Shown here piece by piece: positions 17,910 to 29,636 of a stretch of DNA of 64,000 nt. Each line of letters opens with the position of its first letter. Position 1 is the first letter of the stretch. This stretch comes from Sphingomonas ginkgonis. Lineage in GTDB: Bacteria; Pseudomonadota; Alphaproteobacteria; Sphingomonadales; Sphingomonadaceae. The stretch lies in NCBI RefSeq assembly GCF_003970925.1, contig NZ_RWJF01000001.1:2846501-2910500 (forward strand), written 5' to 3'. Under the pieces are notes generated by a model, which did no database searches, had not been told where the DNA came from, and saw only the letters and a program-made list of their open reading frames with translations. Made by a program: the position numbers and the translations under genes.

Positions 17910-20723
17910 TCAGGCAGTCGCGGTTTGGGCCGGCGGCTGATTGCGCTCGACGGCCTTGTTGGTGATGGGCGGCGTGCCAAGCGCGTCGCCGATGAGGCGC
18001 GCCTGCTCGGCAAGGTGGCGCCGGGCGAGACCGGTCGCCGGCGAGGCCGAAGCGGCCCGCCCGGCGTAGCGCGGGCGAAAGCTCTTACCGGCTGCCTTCA
18101 GGCATTCTTCAAGGTAGGACTCGACGAAGAACCAGCTGCCGTTGTTCTTCGGCTCCTCCTGGCACCACACCAGCTCTTCCAGCTTCGGCATGACCTGAAG
18201 GCGCCGGATCAGCGGCTCCGACGGGAAAGGATACAGCTGCTCGATGCGAACCACCTCGGTGTCGGTCGATCCGGCCGCGTCGCGCGCCTCGATCAGTTCG
18301 TAACCGATCTTCCCCGAGCAGAGCACGAGTCGCTTCGCTTCCCCCGCTGCAGGCGGGTTTAGGTCGGAGACGATGCGCCGGAAATGGCTGTCGCCGACAA
18401 AGTCCGCGCGGGTCGAGACCGCCAGCTTGTGCCGGAGCAGCGATTTCGGCGTCATCATGATCAGCGGCTTGCGGAAGTCGCGGCGGAGCTGGCGGCGGAG
18501 AATGTGGAAATAGTTCGCCGGCGTGGTGCAGTTGGCGACCTGGAGATTGTCGTCGGCGCAGAGTTGGAGATAGCGCTCGAGCCGGGCCGAACTGTGCTCG
18601 GGCCCCTGCCCTTCAAAGCCATGAGGCAGAAGCATCACAAGGCCGCTCGCGCGCAGCCATTTGCTCTCGGCCGACGCGATGAACTGGTCGACGATGACCT
18701 GCGCGCCATTGGCAAAGTCGCCAAACTGCGCCTCCCACAAGACGAGGGTCTGCGGGTCGGCAAGCGAATAACCATATTCGAAGCCGAGCACGCCGAATTC
18801 GCTGAGCGGCGAATCGCGCACCTCGAACCGACCGCCGTCGATCGTGGTCAGCGGGACGAACTTGTGGCCGTCGGTCTGGTCGACCCACACAGCGTGCCGC
18901 TGCGAGAAGGTCCCTCGGCCGCTGTCCTGGCCGGACAGGCGGACGTTCTGGCCCTCGGCGACCAGCGACCCGTAGGCGAGCGCCTCGGCGGTCGCCCAGT
19001 CGAACCCCTCGCCGCTGTCGAACATCGCACGCTTCGCATCGAGCACGCGGCCAAGCGTCTTGTGGATGGTGAGGCCTTCGGGAACGATCGTCAGCGCCTT
19101 GCCGATGCGGTCGAACTCCGCATCGTCGATCGCGGTCGCGGTATTGCGGCGCTCCTCGATCTTGGCCTTCGGTCGCCCAAGACCGGCCCAGCGGCCCTCG
19201 AACCAGTCCGCCTTGTTGGGGATGTAACTGGCGCCCGCGTCGAACTCGCCTTCAAGCAGCGCGATGAACTGCTTGGTATGCTCGTCGATCCACGCCTGGT
19301 CGACAACGCCTTGCTCGATCAGCTTGCGCCCGTAGAGCTCGCTCACCGGCGGGTGGCTCTTGATTGCCGCATACATCAGCGGCTGGGTGAAGCTCGGCTC
19401 GTCGCCCTCGTTGTGCCCGAAGCGGCGATAGCACCACATGTCGATGACGATGTCGCGGTTGAACTTCTGCCGGAATTCGATCGCGAGCTTGCAGCAGAAG
19501 GTCACCGCCTCCGGATCGTCGCCGTTGACGTGGAGGATCGGCGCCTGGACCGACTTGGCTATATCGCTCGGGTAGGGCGAGGAGCGCGCGAACTGCGGGC
19601 TGGTGGTGAAGCCCACCTGGTTGTTGATGACGTAATGAATGGTCCCGCCGGTCCCATAGCCGGGGAGGCCGGAGAAGCCGAAGCATTCCGCGACGATCCC
19701 CTGGCCGGCAAAGGCAGCGTCGCCGTGAAGCAGGATTGGCAGCACCTTGTCGCCGTCCGGGTCCTGCTTGATCACCTGCACCGCGCGAACCTTGCCGAGC
19801 ACGACCGGATCGACCGCTTCGAGATGCGAGGGGTTGGCGAGCAGCGAAAGGTGGACCTTGATCCCGTCGAATTCGCGGTCCGATGAGGTGCCAAGGTGGT
19901 ACTTGACGTCGCCCGATCCGCCGACGTCGTCGGGATTGGCGCTGCCCCCGGCAAATTCGTTGAAGATGGCGCGGTACGGCTTGCCCATGACGTTGGCGAG
20001 GACGTTGAGCCGTCCGCGATGCGCCATGCCGACGGCAATCTCTTCGACGCCGTACTGGCCGCCATATTTGATGATCGCCTCGAGCGCCGGGATCATCGAC
20101 TCGCCGCCGTCGAGGCCGAACCGCTTGGTCCCGACATATTTGCGGGCGAGGAATTTCTCCCACTGCTCGCCCTGCATGACTTTCTCGAAAATCGCCTGCT
20201 TGCCTTCCGGCGTAAAGACGATCTCCTTGTCCTTGCCCTCCATCCGATCCTGGAGGAAGCGACGCTCCTCCGTGTCGTTGATGTGCATATATTCAAGGCC
20301 GACATGGCCGCAGTAATTGGCCTGGAGGATCCCGACAATGTCGCGGACCGTTGCCGTCTCGAGCCCGAGCGCGCCGCCGATGTAGATCGGCCGGTCGAGA
20401 TCGGCACCGGTAAAGCCGTGCCACTCGGGCGTGAGATCGGCGGGCAGCTCGCGCTTGGTGAGCCCGAGCGGATCGAGCTGTGCGGCAAGATGGCCGCGAA
20501 CCCGATAGGTGCGGATCAGCATCAGGGCGCGGATGCTGTCTTCCGCGGCCTTGCGGACGCTCTCGGGATCAGCAGCGCCGGTGGCGGCCGCGGCCTTGGG
20601 CGCCACCTTCTCGATCACCGCCTCGGTCGGATCCAGCCCGAGATTGATCTCGTCCAGCTCCGACAGCGGCCAGTTGGCCCGCTCCCAGCTCGGTCCCTGC
20701 TCGATCTCGAAAAGCTCGTCCAT
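17910..20723 (-). CDS. odhA: 2-oxoglutarate dehydrogenase E1
   Basis: E1 (937 aa) decarboxylates 2-oxoglutarate with thiamine diphosphate and succinylates the E2 lipoyl group. The N-terminus ([15 protein letters not shown]) matches SucA proteins. The core has [18 protein letters not shown], ThDP/Mg-binding [13 protein letters not shown] with [10 protein letters not shown], and the C-terminal [15 protein letters not shown]. Full length. It follows sucD by 86 bp and precedes odhB, the standard alphaproteobacterial order. Confidence 0.97.
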   Translation of the reverse strand: MDELFEIEQGPSWERANWPLSELDEINLGLDPTEAVIEKVAPKAAAATGAADPESVRKAAEDSIRALMLIRTYRVRGHLAAQLDPLGLTKRELPADLTPEWHGFTGADLDRPIYIGGALGLETATVRDIVGILQANYCGHVGLEYMHINDTEERRFLQDRMEGKDKEIVFTPEGKQAIFEKVMQGEQWEKFLARKYVGTKRFGLDGGESMIPALEAIIKYGGQYGVEEIAVGMAHRGRLNVLANVMGKPYRAIFNEFAGGSANPDDVGGSGDVKYHLGTSSDREFDGIKVHLSLLANPSHLEAVDPVVLGKVRAVQVIKQDPDGDKVLPILLHGDAAFAGQGIVAECFGFSGLPGYGTGGTIHYVINNQVGFTTSPQFARSSPYPSDIAKSVQAPILHVNGDDPEAVTFCCKLAIEFRQKFNRDIVIDMWCYRRFGHNEGDEPSFTQPLMYAAIKSHPPVSELYGRKLIEQGVVDQAWIDEHTKQFIALLEGEFDAGASYIPNKADWFEGRWAGLGRPKAKIEERRNTATAIDDAEFDRIGKALTIVPEGLTIHKTLGRVLDAKRAMFDSGEGFDWATAEALAYGSLVAEGQNVRLSGQDSGRGTFSQRHAVWVDQTDGHKFVPLTTIDGGRFEVRDSPLSEFGVLGFEYGYSLADPQTLVLWEAQFGDFANGAQVIVDQFIASAESKWLRASGLVMLLPHGFEGQGPEHSSARLERYLQLCADDNLQVANCTTPANYFHILRRQLRRDFRKPLIMMTPKSLLRHKLAVSTRADFVGDSHFRRIVSDLNPPAAGEAKRLVLCSGKIGYELIEARDAAGSTDTEVVRIEQLYPFPSEPLIRRLQVMPKLEELVWCQEEPKNNGSWFFVESYLEECLKAAGKSFRPRYAGRAASASPATGLARRHLAEQARLIGDALGTPPITNKAVERNQPPAQTATA

Positions 20724-20809
20724 GTCCGTCCTCGTCGCCCCAGATACGCCGGGGTCTCAAGCTACTATAGCGCAATCGCGCAATCGCAGACCCAGCTCCT
20801 GGCGGCTAA

Positions 20810-21694
20810 CTAGCCCTTGAGCAGCTCGGTCAGCGTGCTGCCCAGCTCAGATGGGCTCGGCGACACGCGAATTCCAGCGGCTTCCATCGCCGCGATCTTC
20901 GACTCCGCATCGCCCTTGCCGCCCGACACAATCGCGCCGGCGTGGCCCATGCGGCGTCCCGGCGGGGCGGTGCGGCCGGCGATGAAGCCGACGGTCGGCT
21001 TGGAGCGCCCGCGCTTCGCCTCGTCGGCGAGGAATTGCGCCGCGTCCTCCTCGGCCGAGCCGCCGATCTCGCCGATCATGATGATCGACTTGGTTTCGTC
21101 GTCGGCCAGGAACATCTCGAGCATGTCGATGAATTCGGTGCCCTTGACCGGATCGCCGCCGATCCCGACCGCGGTGGTCTGGCCGAGGCCCTCGTTCGTA
21201 GTCTGGAACACCGCCTCGTAGGTCAGCGTGCCAGAGCGCGAGACGACCCCGACGCTGCCCTTCTTGAAGATGTTGCCGGGCATGATCCCGATCTTGCACT
21301 CGTCGGGCGTCAGCACGCCCGGGCAGTTGGGACCGATCAGCCGCGACTTCGACCCCGACAGCGCGCGCTTGACGCGGACCATGTCGAGCACCGGGATGCC
21401 TTCGGTGATGCAGACGATGAGCGGCACCTCGGCGTCGACCGCCTCGAGGATCGAGTCCGCGGCGAAGGGCGGCGGGACGTAGATGACGCTTGCGTCGGCC
21501 CCGGTCTTCTCGACCGCCTCATGGACGGTGTCGAACACGGGCAGGTCGAGGTGGGTCGTGCCGCCCTTCCCCGGGGTGACGCCGCCGACCATCTGGGTCC
21601 CGTAGGCGAGTGCCTGCTGGGTGTGGAAAGTGCCTGTCTCGCCGGTCATGCCCTGGGTGATGACGCGGGTGTTCCTGTTGACGAGAATGCTCAT
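20810..21694 (-). CDS. sucD: Succinyl-CoA synthetase alpha subunit
   Basis: The 294-aa alpha subunit binds CoA and carries the phosphohistidine. Seen: the N-terminal CoA fold ([24 protein letters not shown]), [30 protein letters not shown], and the phosphohistidine site [15 protein letters not shown] at 21694 directly abuts the TGA of the upstream secreted-protein gene. The partner beta subunit sucC, normally right upstream, is absent from this window and must be encoded elsewhere for a functional enzyme. Confidence 0.96.
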   Translation of the reverse strand: MSILVNRNTRVITQGMTGETGTFHTQQALAYGTQMVGGVTPGKGGTTHLDLPVFDTVHEAVEKTGADASVIYVPPPFAADSILEAVDAEVPLIVCITEGIPVLDMVRVKRALSGSKSRLIGPNCPGVLTPDECKIGIMPGNIFKKGSVGVVSRSGTLTYEAVFQTTNEGLGQTTAVGIGGDPVKGTEFIDMLEMFLADDETKSIIMIGEIGGSAEEDAAQFLADEAKRGRSKPTVGFIAGRTAPPGRRMGHAGAIVSGGKGDAESKIAAMEAAGIRVSPSPSELGSTLTELLKG

Positions 21695-22170
21695 TCAATG
21701 ACTTTCCATATTTGTAACATCGATGCGGACCGCTGCAGGTGCCTTTACGCTTGGCGATCCAACGAAGAACAAGAGATTATGAGAACCCTTTTGAAATAGA
21801 ATTCCCCGGTCCACTTTTTTGAAGCGATCCGGGTGAACTGCATCATCGACGCCCGATAGCGTGGCCTTAACATCATCGAAGCTAGCCACGGGGGCCACTA
21901 AACTACATACGGGTCCGACTGCAGCGATCTCGGCGCTAATGTTGGGCTTTCGGAAGAGATGGCCACCGCGAGTTACCGGTCTACCCGCACTGTCGAGAGC
22001 TTCGACCCAGCCAGCGGCCGCGAGGCGCGACACTTCCGGACCCTTCGAAGTCGTGGCGTCAAGGCAAGTCATCGCCGCCGCGACCACGTCTTCAACGCTC
22101 GCCGGCTTTAGCTGCGATGCACCTGCCGCCGAACTGGCAAGGCTCGTAACGAGTAAGGCGGTCAGGAACA

Positions 22171-22171
<1 letters not shown>
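21695..22171 (-). CDS. Secreted protein of unknown function inside the mdh-sucD operon
   Basis: A 158-aa protein with a signal peptide (MFLTALLVTSLASSAAGA) and a mature part without recognised domain; two Cys near residues 40 and 88 could form a disulfide. Its ATG overlaps the mdh stop (TGATG) and its TGA abuts the sucD start, so it is fully embedded in the TCA operon. The coding region is clearly less GC-rich (some 60-bp stretches about 47-53%) than its neighbours, suggesting relaxed constraint or foreign origin. It occupies the place where sucC stands in many alphaproteobacteria. Confidence 0.75.
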
Positions 22172-23741
<1,570 letters not shown>

Positions 23742-23750
23742 GCCCGATCT

Positions 23751-23778
23751 CCTTCCCCGGACTGGCGTCCGGGGGAGG
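23751..23778. terminator. Strong hairpin between convergent genes
   Basis: CCTTCCCCGGAC and GTCCGGGGGAGG pair over 12 bp (one wobble) around TGGC, 10 bp after the upstream stop. There is no T tract, so termination would be hairpin-only or Rho-assisted. Confidence 0.5.
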
Positions 23779-23786
23779 ACCGCCGC

Positions 23787-25226
23787 TCAGCTCGCCAGGG
23801 CGCGCAGCAGATTTTCCCAATGGAGAACATTGTCGTAGAAGGCGCTGACCGGCAGGCGCTCGTCGAGTCCGTGCGCGCGCTCGTCCTCGGGCGAGATGAT
23901 CCAGCTGCCGTTTACGTCGTAAACGGGGATGCCCTTGGCGCGGAAGAAGCTTCCGTCGCTGGCCCCGGTCGACATGCTGGGGATGATCATCAGGCTGGCA
24001 CCATGCAGCCTGTGCACGGAGTCGCTGAACGCCTTGAGCACGTCGGGGCGCAGCGGCGATGCGGGCGTCGGCACGCCGATGAAATTGGGATCGGGGACAA
24101 TCTCGACATTGGGCCCGACCGTTTGCTGAAGTTCAGCCTGTACCGCACTGGGCTGAACGCCCGGGAAGATGCGGCAGTTGACCGTCGCCTGCGCCATCTG
24201 CGGCAACGCATTGTCGGCATGGCCGCCCTTCAGCATCGTGGCGACGCAGCGGGTGCGGGTCAGGCCGACTTCCGTGTCACTCGCCTCGATGACATCAGCC
24301 GCCTGGCCATCGTTGGGGTTGGCGACCCAGCGCCGCATCGCGTCGCCCAGCGCGCCCTTCTCCTGCGTCGAACGAGCGGTGAAATACGCCTTGGTCGTGT
24401 CGTTCATCATCGGCGTGAAGCGATGGTTTTGCAGCTTCTTGAGCGCGTCGGCGAGTTCGTAAATCGCATTGTCCGGGCGCGGCCGGCTGGAATGACCGCC
24501 GCGATTGCGGACGGTGAGGAAATAGGTCTGGAACGTCTTTTCCGACGTGGTGAGACTGAAGCCAAGCGGCGTGCCGTCGCGGCGGAAGGCGCCGGACGAG
24601 CCGTCCGCATTGAGCCCGAACTCCGCGTCCGTGTATTTGCGCCATTGGGTCGCGCCCAGTTCGGCGCCCTTGCCCTGGGTCTCTTCGTCGCCCGAATAGA
24701 AGAGGATGATGTCACGGTCGGGCACGAAGCCGGACTGCTTAAGCTTGAGCACCGCCATGGTGGTGCCGACCACCCCGTCCTTCATGTCGGACGCGCCACG
24801 GCCGTAGAAGTAGCCGTCGCGCTCGGCGAAGACGAACGGGTCCTGCTTCCAATCCTCGCGCTTCGCCTCGACCACGTCCATGTGCCCCAGAACGAGGATC
24901 GGTTTCTTGGTTGGATGGGGCGATCGCCAGCGGGCCACCACGACCTGCGTCTGATCGCCGGCCACACCCTTGTATGGCAATCGCACGATGTCGCTCGCGG
25001 GAATGCCGCCGGCGGTGAGTTCCTTGACCAGCAGGTCGCCGACCTTCGGCACCAGCCCCCGCCCCGAGACCGAAGGCACCTCGATCACCGCCTTGTAGAG
25101 CGCGCGGGCACGAGCCTGCCATGCCGGGTCCAGCTTGGTTGGCACTGCGACCGGGTTCGGCGCGGCGAGTGCCGGAGCGGACAGCCCCGCGCACAGGAGG
25201 GCAGGAAGCGAGCGGCGAAGGATCAT
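23787..25226 (-). CDS. Secreted M20-family metallopeptidase
   Basis: A 479-aa dizinc peptidase with a Sec signal (cut near APALAAP). Metal ligands are seen in GHMDVVEAK (His, Asp), GASDMKDG (bridging Asp), GDEETQG (catalytic Glu pair) and the late His near the C-terminus; the inserted dimerisation domain begins at NRGGHSSRP. It probably hydrolyses peptides or N-acyl amino acids in the periplasm. GGAG precedes the ATG. It is divergent from the PAP2 gene. Substrate cannot be read from sequence. Confidence 0.92.
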   Translation of the reverse strand: MILRRSLPALLCAGLSAPALAAPNPVAVPTKLDPAWQARARALYKAVIEVPSVSGRGLVPKVGDLLVKELTAGGIPASDIVRLPYKGVAGDQTQVVVARWRSPHPTKKPILVLGHMDVVEAKREDWKQDPFVFAERDGYFYGRGASDMKDGVVGTTMAVLKLKQSGFVPDRDIILFYSGDEETQGKGAELGATQWRKYTDAEFGLNADGSSGAFRRDGTPLGFSLTTSEKTFQTYFLTVRNRGGHSSRPRPDNAIYELADALKKLQNHRFTPMMNDTTKAYFTARSTQEKGALGDAMRRWVANPNDGQAADVIEASDTEVGLTRTRCVATMLKGGHADNALPQMAQATVNCRIFPGVQPSAVQAELQQTVGPNVEIVPDPNFIGVPTPASPLRPDVLKAFSDSVHRLHGASLMIIPSMSTGASDGSFFRAKGIPVYDVNGSWIISPEDERAHGLDERLPVSAFYDNVLHWENLLRALAS

Positions 25227-25346
25227 GCGAAGCTCCGGTTCGAGTTAATGGCAAAGGCTAGGCTCCGCCACGCCCTCGTCAACCAGGCCGTGAACATGAC
25301 AAAGTCGTAAGTTGTCGCCTGCAACGTTCGGGCGCTGACGTGTTGC

Positions 25347-25886
25347 ATGCGCATCATTCCGTTCATCACCGCTGCGACCATCGTCGCTGCGAGCAGCCCC
25401 GCCGCCGCGGCGAGCCATCACGCGTGGGACCAGGCCAGCTCCATCGGTCGCGACGCCCTCGTCGTCGTGGCTCTCGGTTTCCCGGCGGTGCAGGGCGACT
25501 GGAACGGCGATGCCCAGGCAGCCCTGTCGATGGGCGCGGCGTTCGGCGCGACCCAGATCCTCAAGCACACGATCCACGAAGAGCGGCCGGACAACAGCGA
25601 CAACCAGAGCTTCCCGTCCGGGCACACGTCGGTGAGCTTCGCTGCAGCCGCGAGCCTGGAGAAGCGCTACGGCTGGCAGGTCGGCCTTCCGGCGCACCTG
25701 GTCGCGGCATTCGTTGGTGTCGCACGCGTCGGGGCGAAGAAGCACTTCGTTCACGACGTGGTCGCCGGCGCGGTAATCGGTGAAGCGTCGGGCTGGCTCC
25801 TGACTCGCCGCAAGGATGACCGCGTCCGCTGGCTGCCCTGGGGCGATGCCCATGGCGGCGGAGCGACGTTCGCAATGCGCTTCTAG
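25347..25886 (+). CDS. PAP2-family phosphatase
   Basis: This 179-aa protein has an N-terminal signal/hydrophobic segment and the three PAP2 motifs: KHTIHEERP, FPSGHTS and RVGAKKHFVHDVVAG (catalytic histidines in the last two). Such enzymes dephosphorylate lipid phosphates, such as undecaprenyl diphosphate or phosphatidic acid, or act as periplasmic acid phosphatases. With a cleavable-looking signal and few further helices it may be periplasmic. The start lacks a clear Shine-Dalgarno. Confidence 0.88.
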   Translation: MRIIPFITAATIVAASSPAAAASHHAWDQASSIGRDALVVVALGFPAVQGDWNGDAQAALSMGAAFGATQILKHTIHEERPDNSDNQSFPSGHTSVSFAAAASLEKRYGWQVGLPAHLVAAFVGVARVGAKKHFVHDVVAGAVIGEASGWLLTRRKDDRVRWLPWGDAHGGGATFAMRF

Positions 25887-25892
25887 GAGGGG

Positions 25893-27710
25893 CTAGGCGG
25901 CCGAGCGGAACGCTCCAGCCTCGGGCTGCAACGCCTCGTTTGTTCGACCCGAGCCTGCCGGCGCGCGGCGATCCACCGTGACGGGCAGCTGCTCGTGCCG
26001 CCGCTCCCATTGGAACTTGTCGGCGTGGCCGACCAGCGTCCGGGCGTCGTCGAGCAAGCTGGACGCCGCCGCGGAGGTCTGTTCGACCATGGCAGCATTC
26101 TGCTGGGTTGCCGTGTCCATCTGCCGCAACGCGACGCCGATCTCGCCGATGGCGATCGTCTGGGCACGACTGTCCTCGGCGAGTTGCCCGATCAGCTCCG
26201 CCACGGTGGCGACATCACCGACAATGCTGCCGAACTCCTGCTCGACCTCGGCGACACTGGTCACCGCCTCGTCGATACGCGCGGTGGTGGCTGTCAGCTG
26301 CTCGCGCGCTTCGCGGGCTTCCGCCTCGGCGCGGACCGCTAGCTGCGAGACCAGATCCGCGACCACCGCGAAGCCCTTCCCGGCCTCGGCCGCGTGACCC
26401 GCCTCGACCGCCGCGTTCATCGCCAGCACGCGGGTCTGGAAGGCGATCTTGTCGAGCGCTTCCATGACCCCGTCGACGCTCGCCGCCGATCCGCGGACCT
26501 GCTCCATCACTTGTGCGGCGCGTCTGGCCCTAGCGAGACCCTGGTCGACCGCCGTGCGGGCCCGGGACGCCGACATCGCCGTGCTCTCCGCAGCATCGCG
26601 CGACGAGGCCAGCCGGGTATCGACTTGGGATAGGGCAGCATTGGTTTCCTCCAGCGCTGCGGCGGTCGACTGCGTGCGCGTCGACAGGTCGGCCGAGGCG
26701 GCGCTGATCTCCGCCGCCGACCCGCTAATTGATGTCGCGTTCGAGACGACGTTCTGCACCATGGTCCGGAGCGTGTTGACGGCGAGGTTGAGGTTCTCGC
26801 CAATCGAGCGGTATTCGCCCGAGAAATCGAAGTTCAGCGACTTGCGGAGATCACCATCCGCCATGCGCATCAGCACGTCGGCGAGGGCGTCGATCATCTT
26901 TCTCTTCTCGGCGCTGTCGCGGGCATCGGTCGCCGCCCTTTCCAGCGCGCTCCGATGGAAATGCTCCACGGCGCGGGCCATCCGGCCGAGTTCCTGGTCA
27001 CCGGCGGTATGCGGAACCGGTAGGTCCTGCCCGGCGGCAAGTTGGGACGTGACCTCGCTGAGTTCCGCCAGCGGTTGAACGAGGCGCCTAATCATCAGCC
27101 ACGATCCGACACCCAGCCCGACCAGCAGCAGGCAGGCGAGCGTCCCGAGCACCGCCGCGATCCAGCGCATCCGGGCGCGGGCGGCGTCGATCAGTTCGTC
27201 CTGGTAGACGTCGATCTCCTCAAGATAGGGGAGAACCGCCGCCTGGTGCTCGGCGAACAGCTTGCGGGCATCGGCCAGAGCTGAGGCGGCGGCGGCGCGG
27301 TCACCCTGCTTGATCGCCGGCAGCAATCGCGTCTCGATGACCGTCCAGAACTGCTGCGCCGGTACATAGGTGGTCGATCCGATCATTATCTTCAGCTTCG
27401 CCGTCAGCGGCAGGGCCATCCATTCGCGATGCTCGTCATCGAAAAGCTTGTGCAGCTCGCCTAATTTTCTGGCGTGAGCCTGCTCATGCCCAGGGTCTGA
27501 CAGGAGCTCGTTGGCTTCGAGGAACGGCTCGACGAGGTAGAGGGCGGGCGACCGGCTGTTCGCCTCCAGATGGTAGCTGTCGCGAAGCTCGTCGTACCGC
27601 GACCCGCCTATCCGAATCGCGTTTACGTCCAGCGTAAAGACGATGATGGCGATCAGCAGTGTGCCGAACAGGGTGACGGCGGCGATCTGAACGGAGCGCT
27701 GGATCGACAT
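25893..27710 (-). CDS. Methyl-accepting chemotaxis protein (copy 1)
   Basis: A 605-aa transmembrane chemoreceptor: TM1 (about 9-32), a helical periplasmic domain (33-183), TM2 (184-208), HAMP (PLAELSEVTSQLAAG) plus a second HAMP-like region, then the cytoplasmic signalling coiled coil. The hairpin tip reads KIAFQTRVLAMNAAVEAGHAAEAGKGFAVVADLV, diverged from the canonical QTNLLALNAAIEAARAGE. It lies 12 bp behind a paralogue. No CheA/W/Y/B/R genes are in the window and there is no C-terminal pentapeptide tether. Confidence 0.92.
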   Translation of the reverse strand: MSIQRSVQIAAVTLFGTLLIAIIVFTLDVNAIRIGGSRYDELRDSYHLEANSRSPALYLVEPFLEANELLSDPGHEQAHARKLGELHKLFDDEHREWMALPLTAKLKIMIGSTTYVPAQQFWTVIETRLLPAIKQGDRAAAASALADARKLFAEHQAAVLPYLEEIDVYQDELIDAARARMRWIAAVLGTLACLLLVGLGVGSWLMIRRLVQPLAELSEVTSQLAAGQDLPVPHTAGDQELGRMARAVEHFHRSALERAATDARDSAEKRKMIDALADVLMRMADGDLRKSLNFDFSGEYRSIGENLNLAVNTLRTMVQNVVSNATSISGSAAEISAASADLSTRTQSTAAALEETNAALSQVDTRLASSRDAAESTAMSASRARTAVDQGLARARRAAQVMEQVRGSAASVDGVMEALDKIAFQTRVLAMNAAVEAGHAAEAGKGFAVVADLVSQLAVRAEAEAREAREQLTATTARIDEAVTSVAEVEQEFGSIVGDVATVAELIGQLAEDSRAQTIAIGEIGVALRQMDTATQQNAAMVEQTSAAASSLLDDARTLVGHADKFQWERRHEQLPVTVDRRAPAGSGRTNEALQPEAGAFRSAA

Positions 27711-27722
27711 GCCCGGGCTCGT

Positions 27723-29555
27723 CTAGGCGGCGTCGGAGAGGCGCTGCTCGAGCGAAGCCTGCTCGGCGTGCACCGCATTGATACTGGCGACCTCTTGCGC
27801 GGTGCGGCCGCGACGCTCGAACGGCACCGCCTTCTGGCGCATGCGGCGATCCCATTTGAATGTCTCAGCCTGATCGACCAACTTCTGCGCGTCGGCGAGG
27901 AGGCTCCCGGCGGCGGCGCTGGTCTGCTCGACCATGGCAGCATTCTGCTGCGTCGAGACGTCCATCTGGCGCATCGCGGCGCTGATTTCGGTAACCGCAC
28001 TGGCCTGGGCGCGGGCGTCCTCGGTCAGCCGCTCGACCAGCTCGGTGACGCTGGCGACATCGTCGACGATGCCCGCAAACTCCTGCTCGACCTCGCCCAC
28101 GCTGGTCACCGCCTGGCCGATCTTGGCCGAGGTGGCGGTCAGCTGCTCGCGGGCCTTGCGGGCTTCCTCCTCCGCGCGGGCGGCGAGCTGCGAAACGAGG
28201 TCGGCGACCACTGCGAACCCCTTGCCGGCCTCTCCGGCGTGCCCGGCCTCGACCGCGGCGTTCATCGCGAGAACGCGGGTCTGAAAGGCGATCTTGTCGA
28301 GCGCTTCCATGACCCCGTCAACGCTGGCGGCGGACTCGCGCACCTCCTCCATCGTCGCGGCGGCGAACTGGGCCTTGGAACGACCCTGGTCGACTGCGCT
28401 CTTGGCGCGCGAGGCGGACTGGGCGGTGCTTTCCGCGGCATCGCGGGTGGAAGCGATGCGGCTGTCGACATTCGCGAGCGCGGCGGTGGTCTCCTCGATC
28501 GCGGCGGCGTTGGACTGGGTGCGCTCGGACAGATCCTGCGAGGCGGCCGAGATCTCGCCCGCGGCGGAGCGGATCGAGGTGGCGTTGAGCACCACTTGCT
28601 GGACCATCGAGCGGAGCGCTCCGATCGCCTTGTTGAGGCTCTCGCCGATCTCCTTGTAGCTGCCGGGGAAGACGACGTTGAGCTGCTTGCGCAGGTCGCC
28701 GTCGGCCATCACCGCCAACATCTCGCCAAGCGCGTCGGCCACACCCTTCTTCTCGGCGGAGTCCTTGGCGTCGCGTTCGGCGCGGATGTTCGCGCTTTCG
28801 CGGAAATGGTCCACGGCGCGGGCCATGGCGCCGAGCTCGTCATGACGATCGGTGAAGGGTACCGGGACGTTGCGACCATCGGCCAGTTCGGTCGTCACAT
28901 CGGCCACGCGCCCGAGCGGATCGATCACGCGACGCATCAGCAGAACCGCGCAGAAGATGAGCCCGGCAAACAGGAGCAGACCCAGCCCGATCAGCAGCGA
29001 CGCCGTCCAGGTCAGCGCCGACTTGGAGGAGTCGAGGGTCTCGGTCTTGAACTTGGCGACTGACTGCAGCGACTCGTCCAATTGGCCTTTCTGGTTGTGG
29101 TAAGCCGCAGACATGGCATTGAGCACAGGCCCGGTCGAAGCCGGATCATTGCGCCGGAGCGCTGGGATCGTCCTGTCGTTGATCACCGCCCAGAAGGCGT
29201 CGCCGGCTTTCATCGATGATCCCTCGATCGTTGCGCGAATGGTGTCGCTGACGTCGGCCGTCTTCCAGTATGATTTTCGATCCTCATACTGCTTATGCAT
29301 TGCCTCGAGCCGACTGATCGTCTCCGCCGCCCGTTCGGGATGATTCAGGCCTTCCATCGCGACCGCGTAGGGCTCGACGACGAATAAAGGCGGCGGGAGC
29401 AGGTCGGCTTCGAGCGCACTGGCGCGCTCGATCTGCCGCTCGTGACTTCCCCCGATGCGGATCGAGTTGATCCCCATGGTGAAGACGACCGCGCAGACGA
29501 GCATGGTGCCGAGCAGGGCGGCGGCGGCGATTTGAACCAGGCGCTTGATGTTCAT
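27723..29555 (-). CDS. Methyl-accepting chemotaxis protein (copy 2)
   Basis: The 610-aa protein repeats the layout of copy 1 (TM1 9-30, periplasmic helical domain, TM2 about 185-210, HAMP, signalling domain) and is nearly identical to it around the tip (SVDGVMEALDKIAFQTRVLAMNAAVEAGHA). The periplasmic domains differ much more, so the two probably sense different ligands. It is the promoter-proximal gene of the pair. Tandem duplication with ligand-domain divergence is the simplest reading. Confidence 0.92.
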   Translation of the reverse strand: MNIKRLVQIAAAALLGTMLVCAVVFTMGINSIRIGGSHERQIERASALEADLLPPPLFVVEPYAVAMEGLNHPERAAETISRLEAMHKQYEDRKSYWKTADVSDTIRATIEGSSMKAGDAFWAVINDRTIPALRRNDPASTGPVLNAMSAAYHNQKGQLDESLQSVAKFKTETLDSSKSALTWTASLLIGLGLLLFAGLIFCAVLLMRRVIDPLGRVADVTTELADGRNVPVPFTDRHDELGAMARAVDHFRESANIRAERDAKDSAEKKGVADALGEMLAVMADGDLRKQLNVVFPGSYKEIGESLNKAIGALRSMVQQVVLNATSIRSAAGEISAASQDLSERTQSNAAAIEETTAALANVDSRIASTRDAAESTAQSASRAKSAVDQGRSKAQFAAATMEEVRESAASVDGVMEALDKIAFQTRVLAMNAAVEAGHAGEAGKGFAVVADLVSQLAARAEEEARKAREQLTATSAKIGQAVTSVGEVEQEFAGIVDDVASVTELVERLTEDARAQASAVTEISAAMRQMDVSTQQNAAMVEQTSAAAGSLLADAQKLVDQAETFKWDRRMRQKAVPFERRGRTAQEVASINAVHAEQASLEQRLSDAA

Positions 29556-29636
29556 GGAGGGGCCTTCGCTGGAGAGCTTCTCTCCCGCACTTATAGGAAG
29601 GCTGACTGGCGGCGCGGTCGCGAGCGGCGCCTTTCC

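Noticed and set aside
18384..19886. A 500-codon plus-strand frame
   Set aside because: Antisense to odhA, whose protein is unmistakable; no domain or ribosome binding site.
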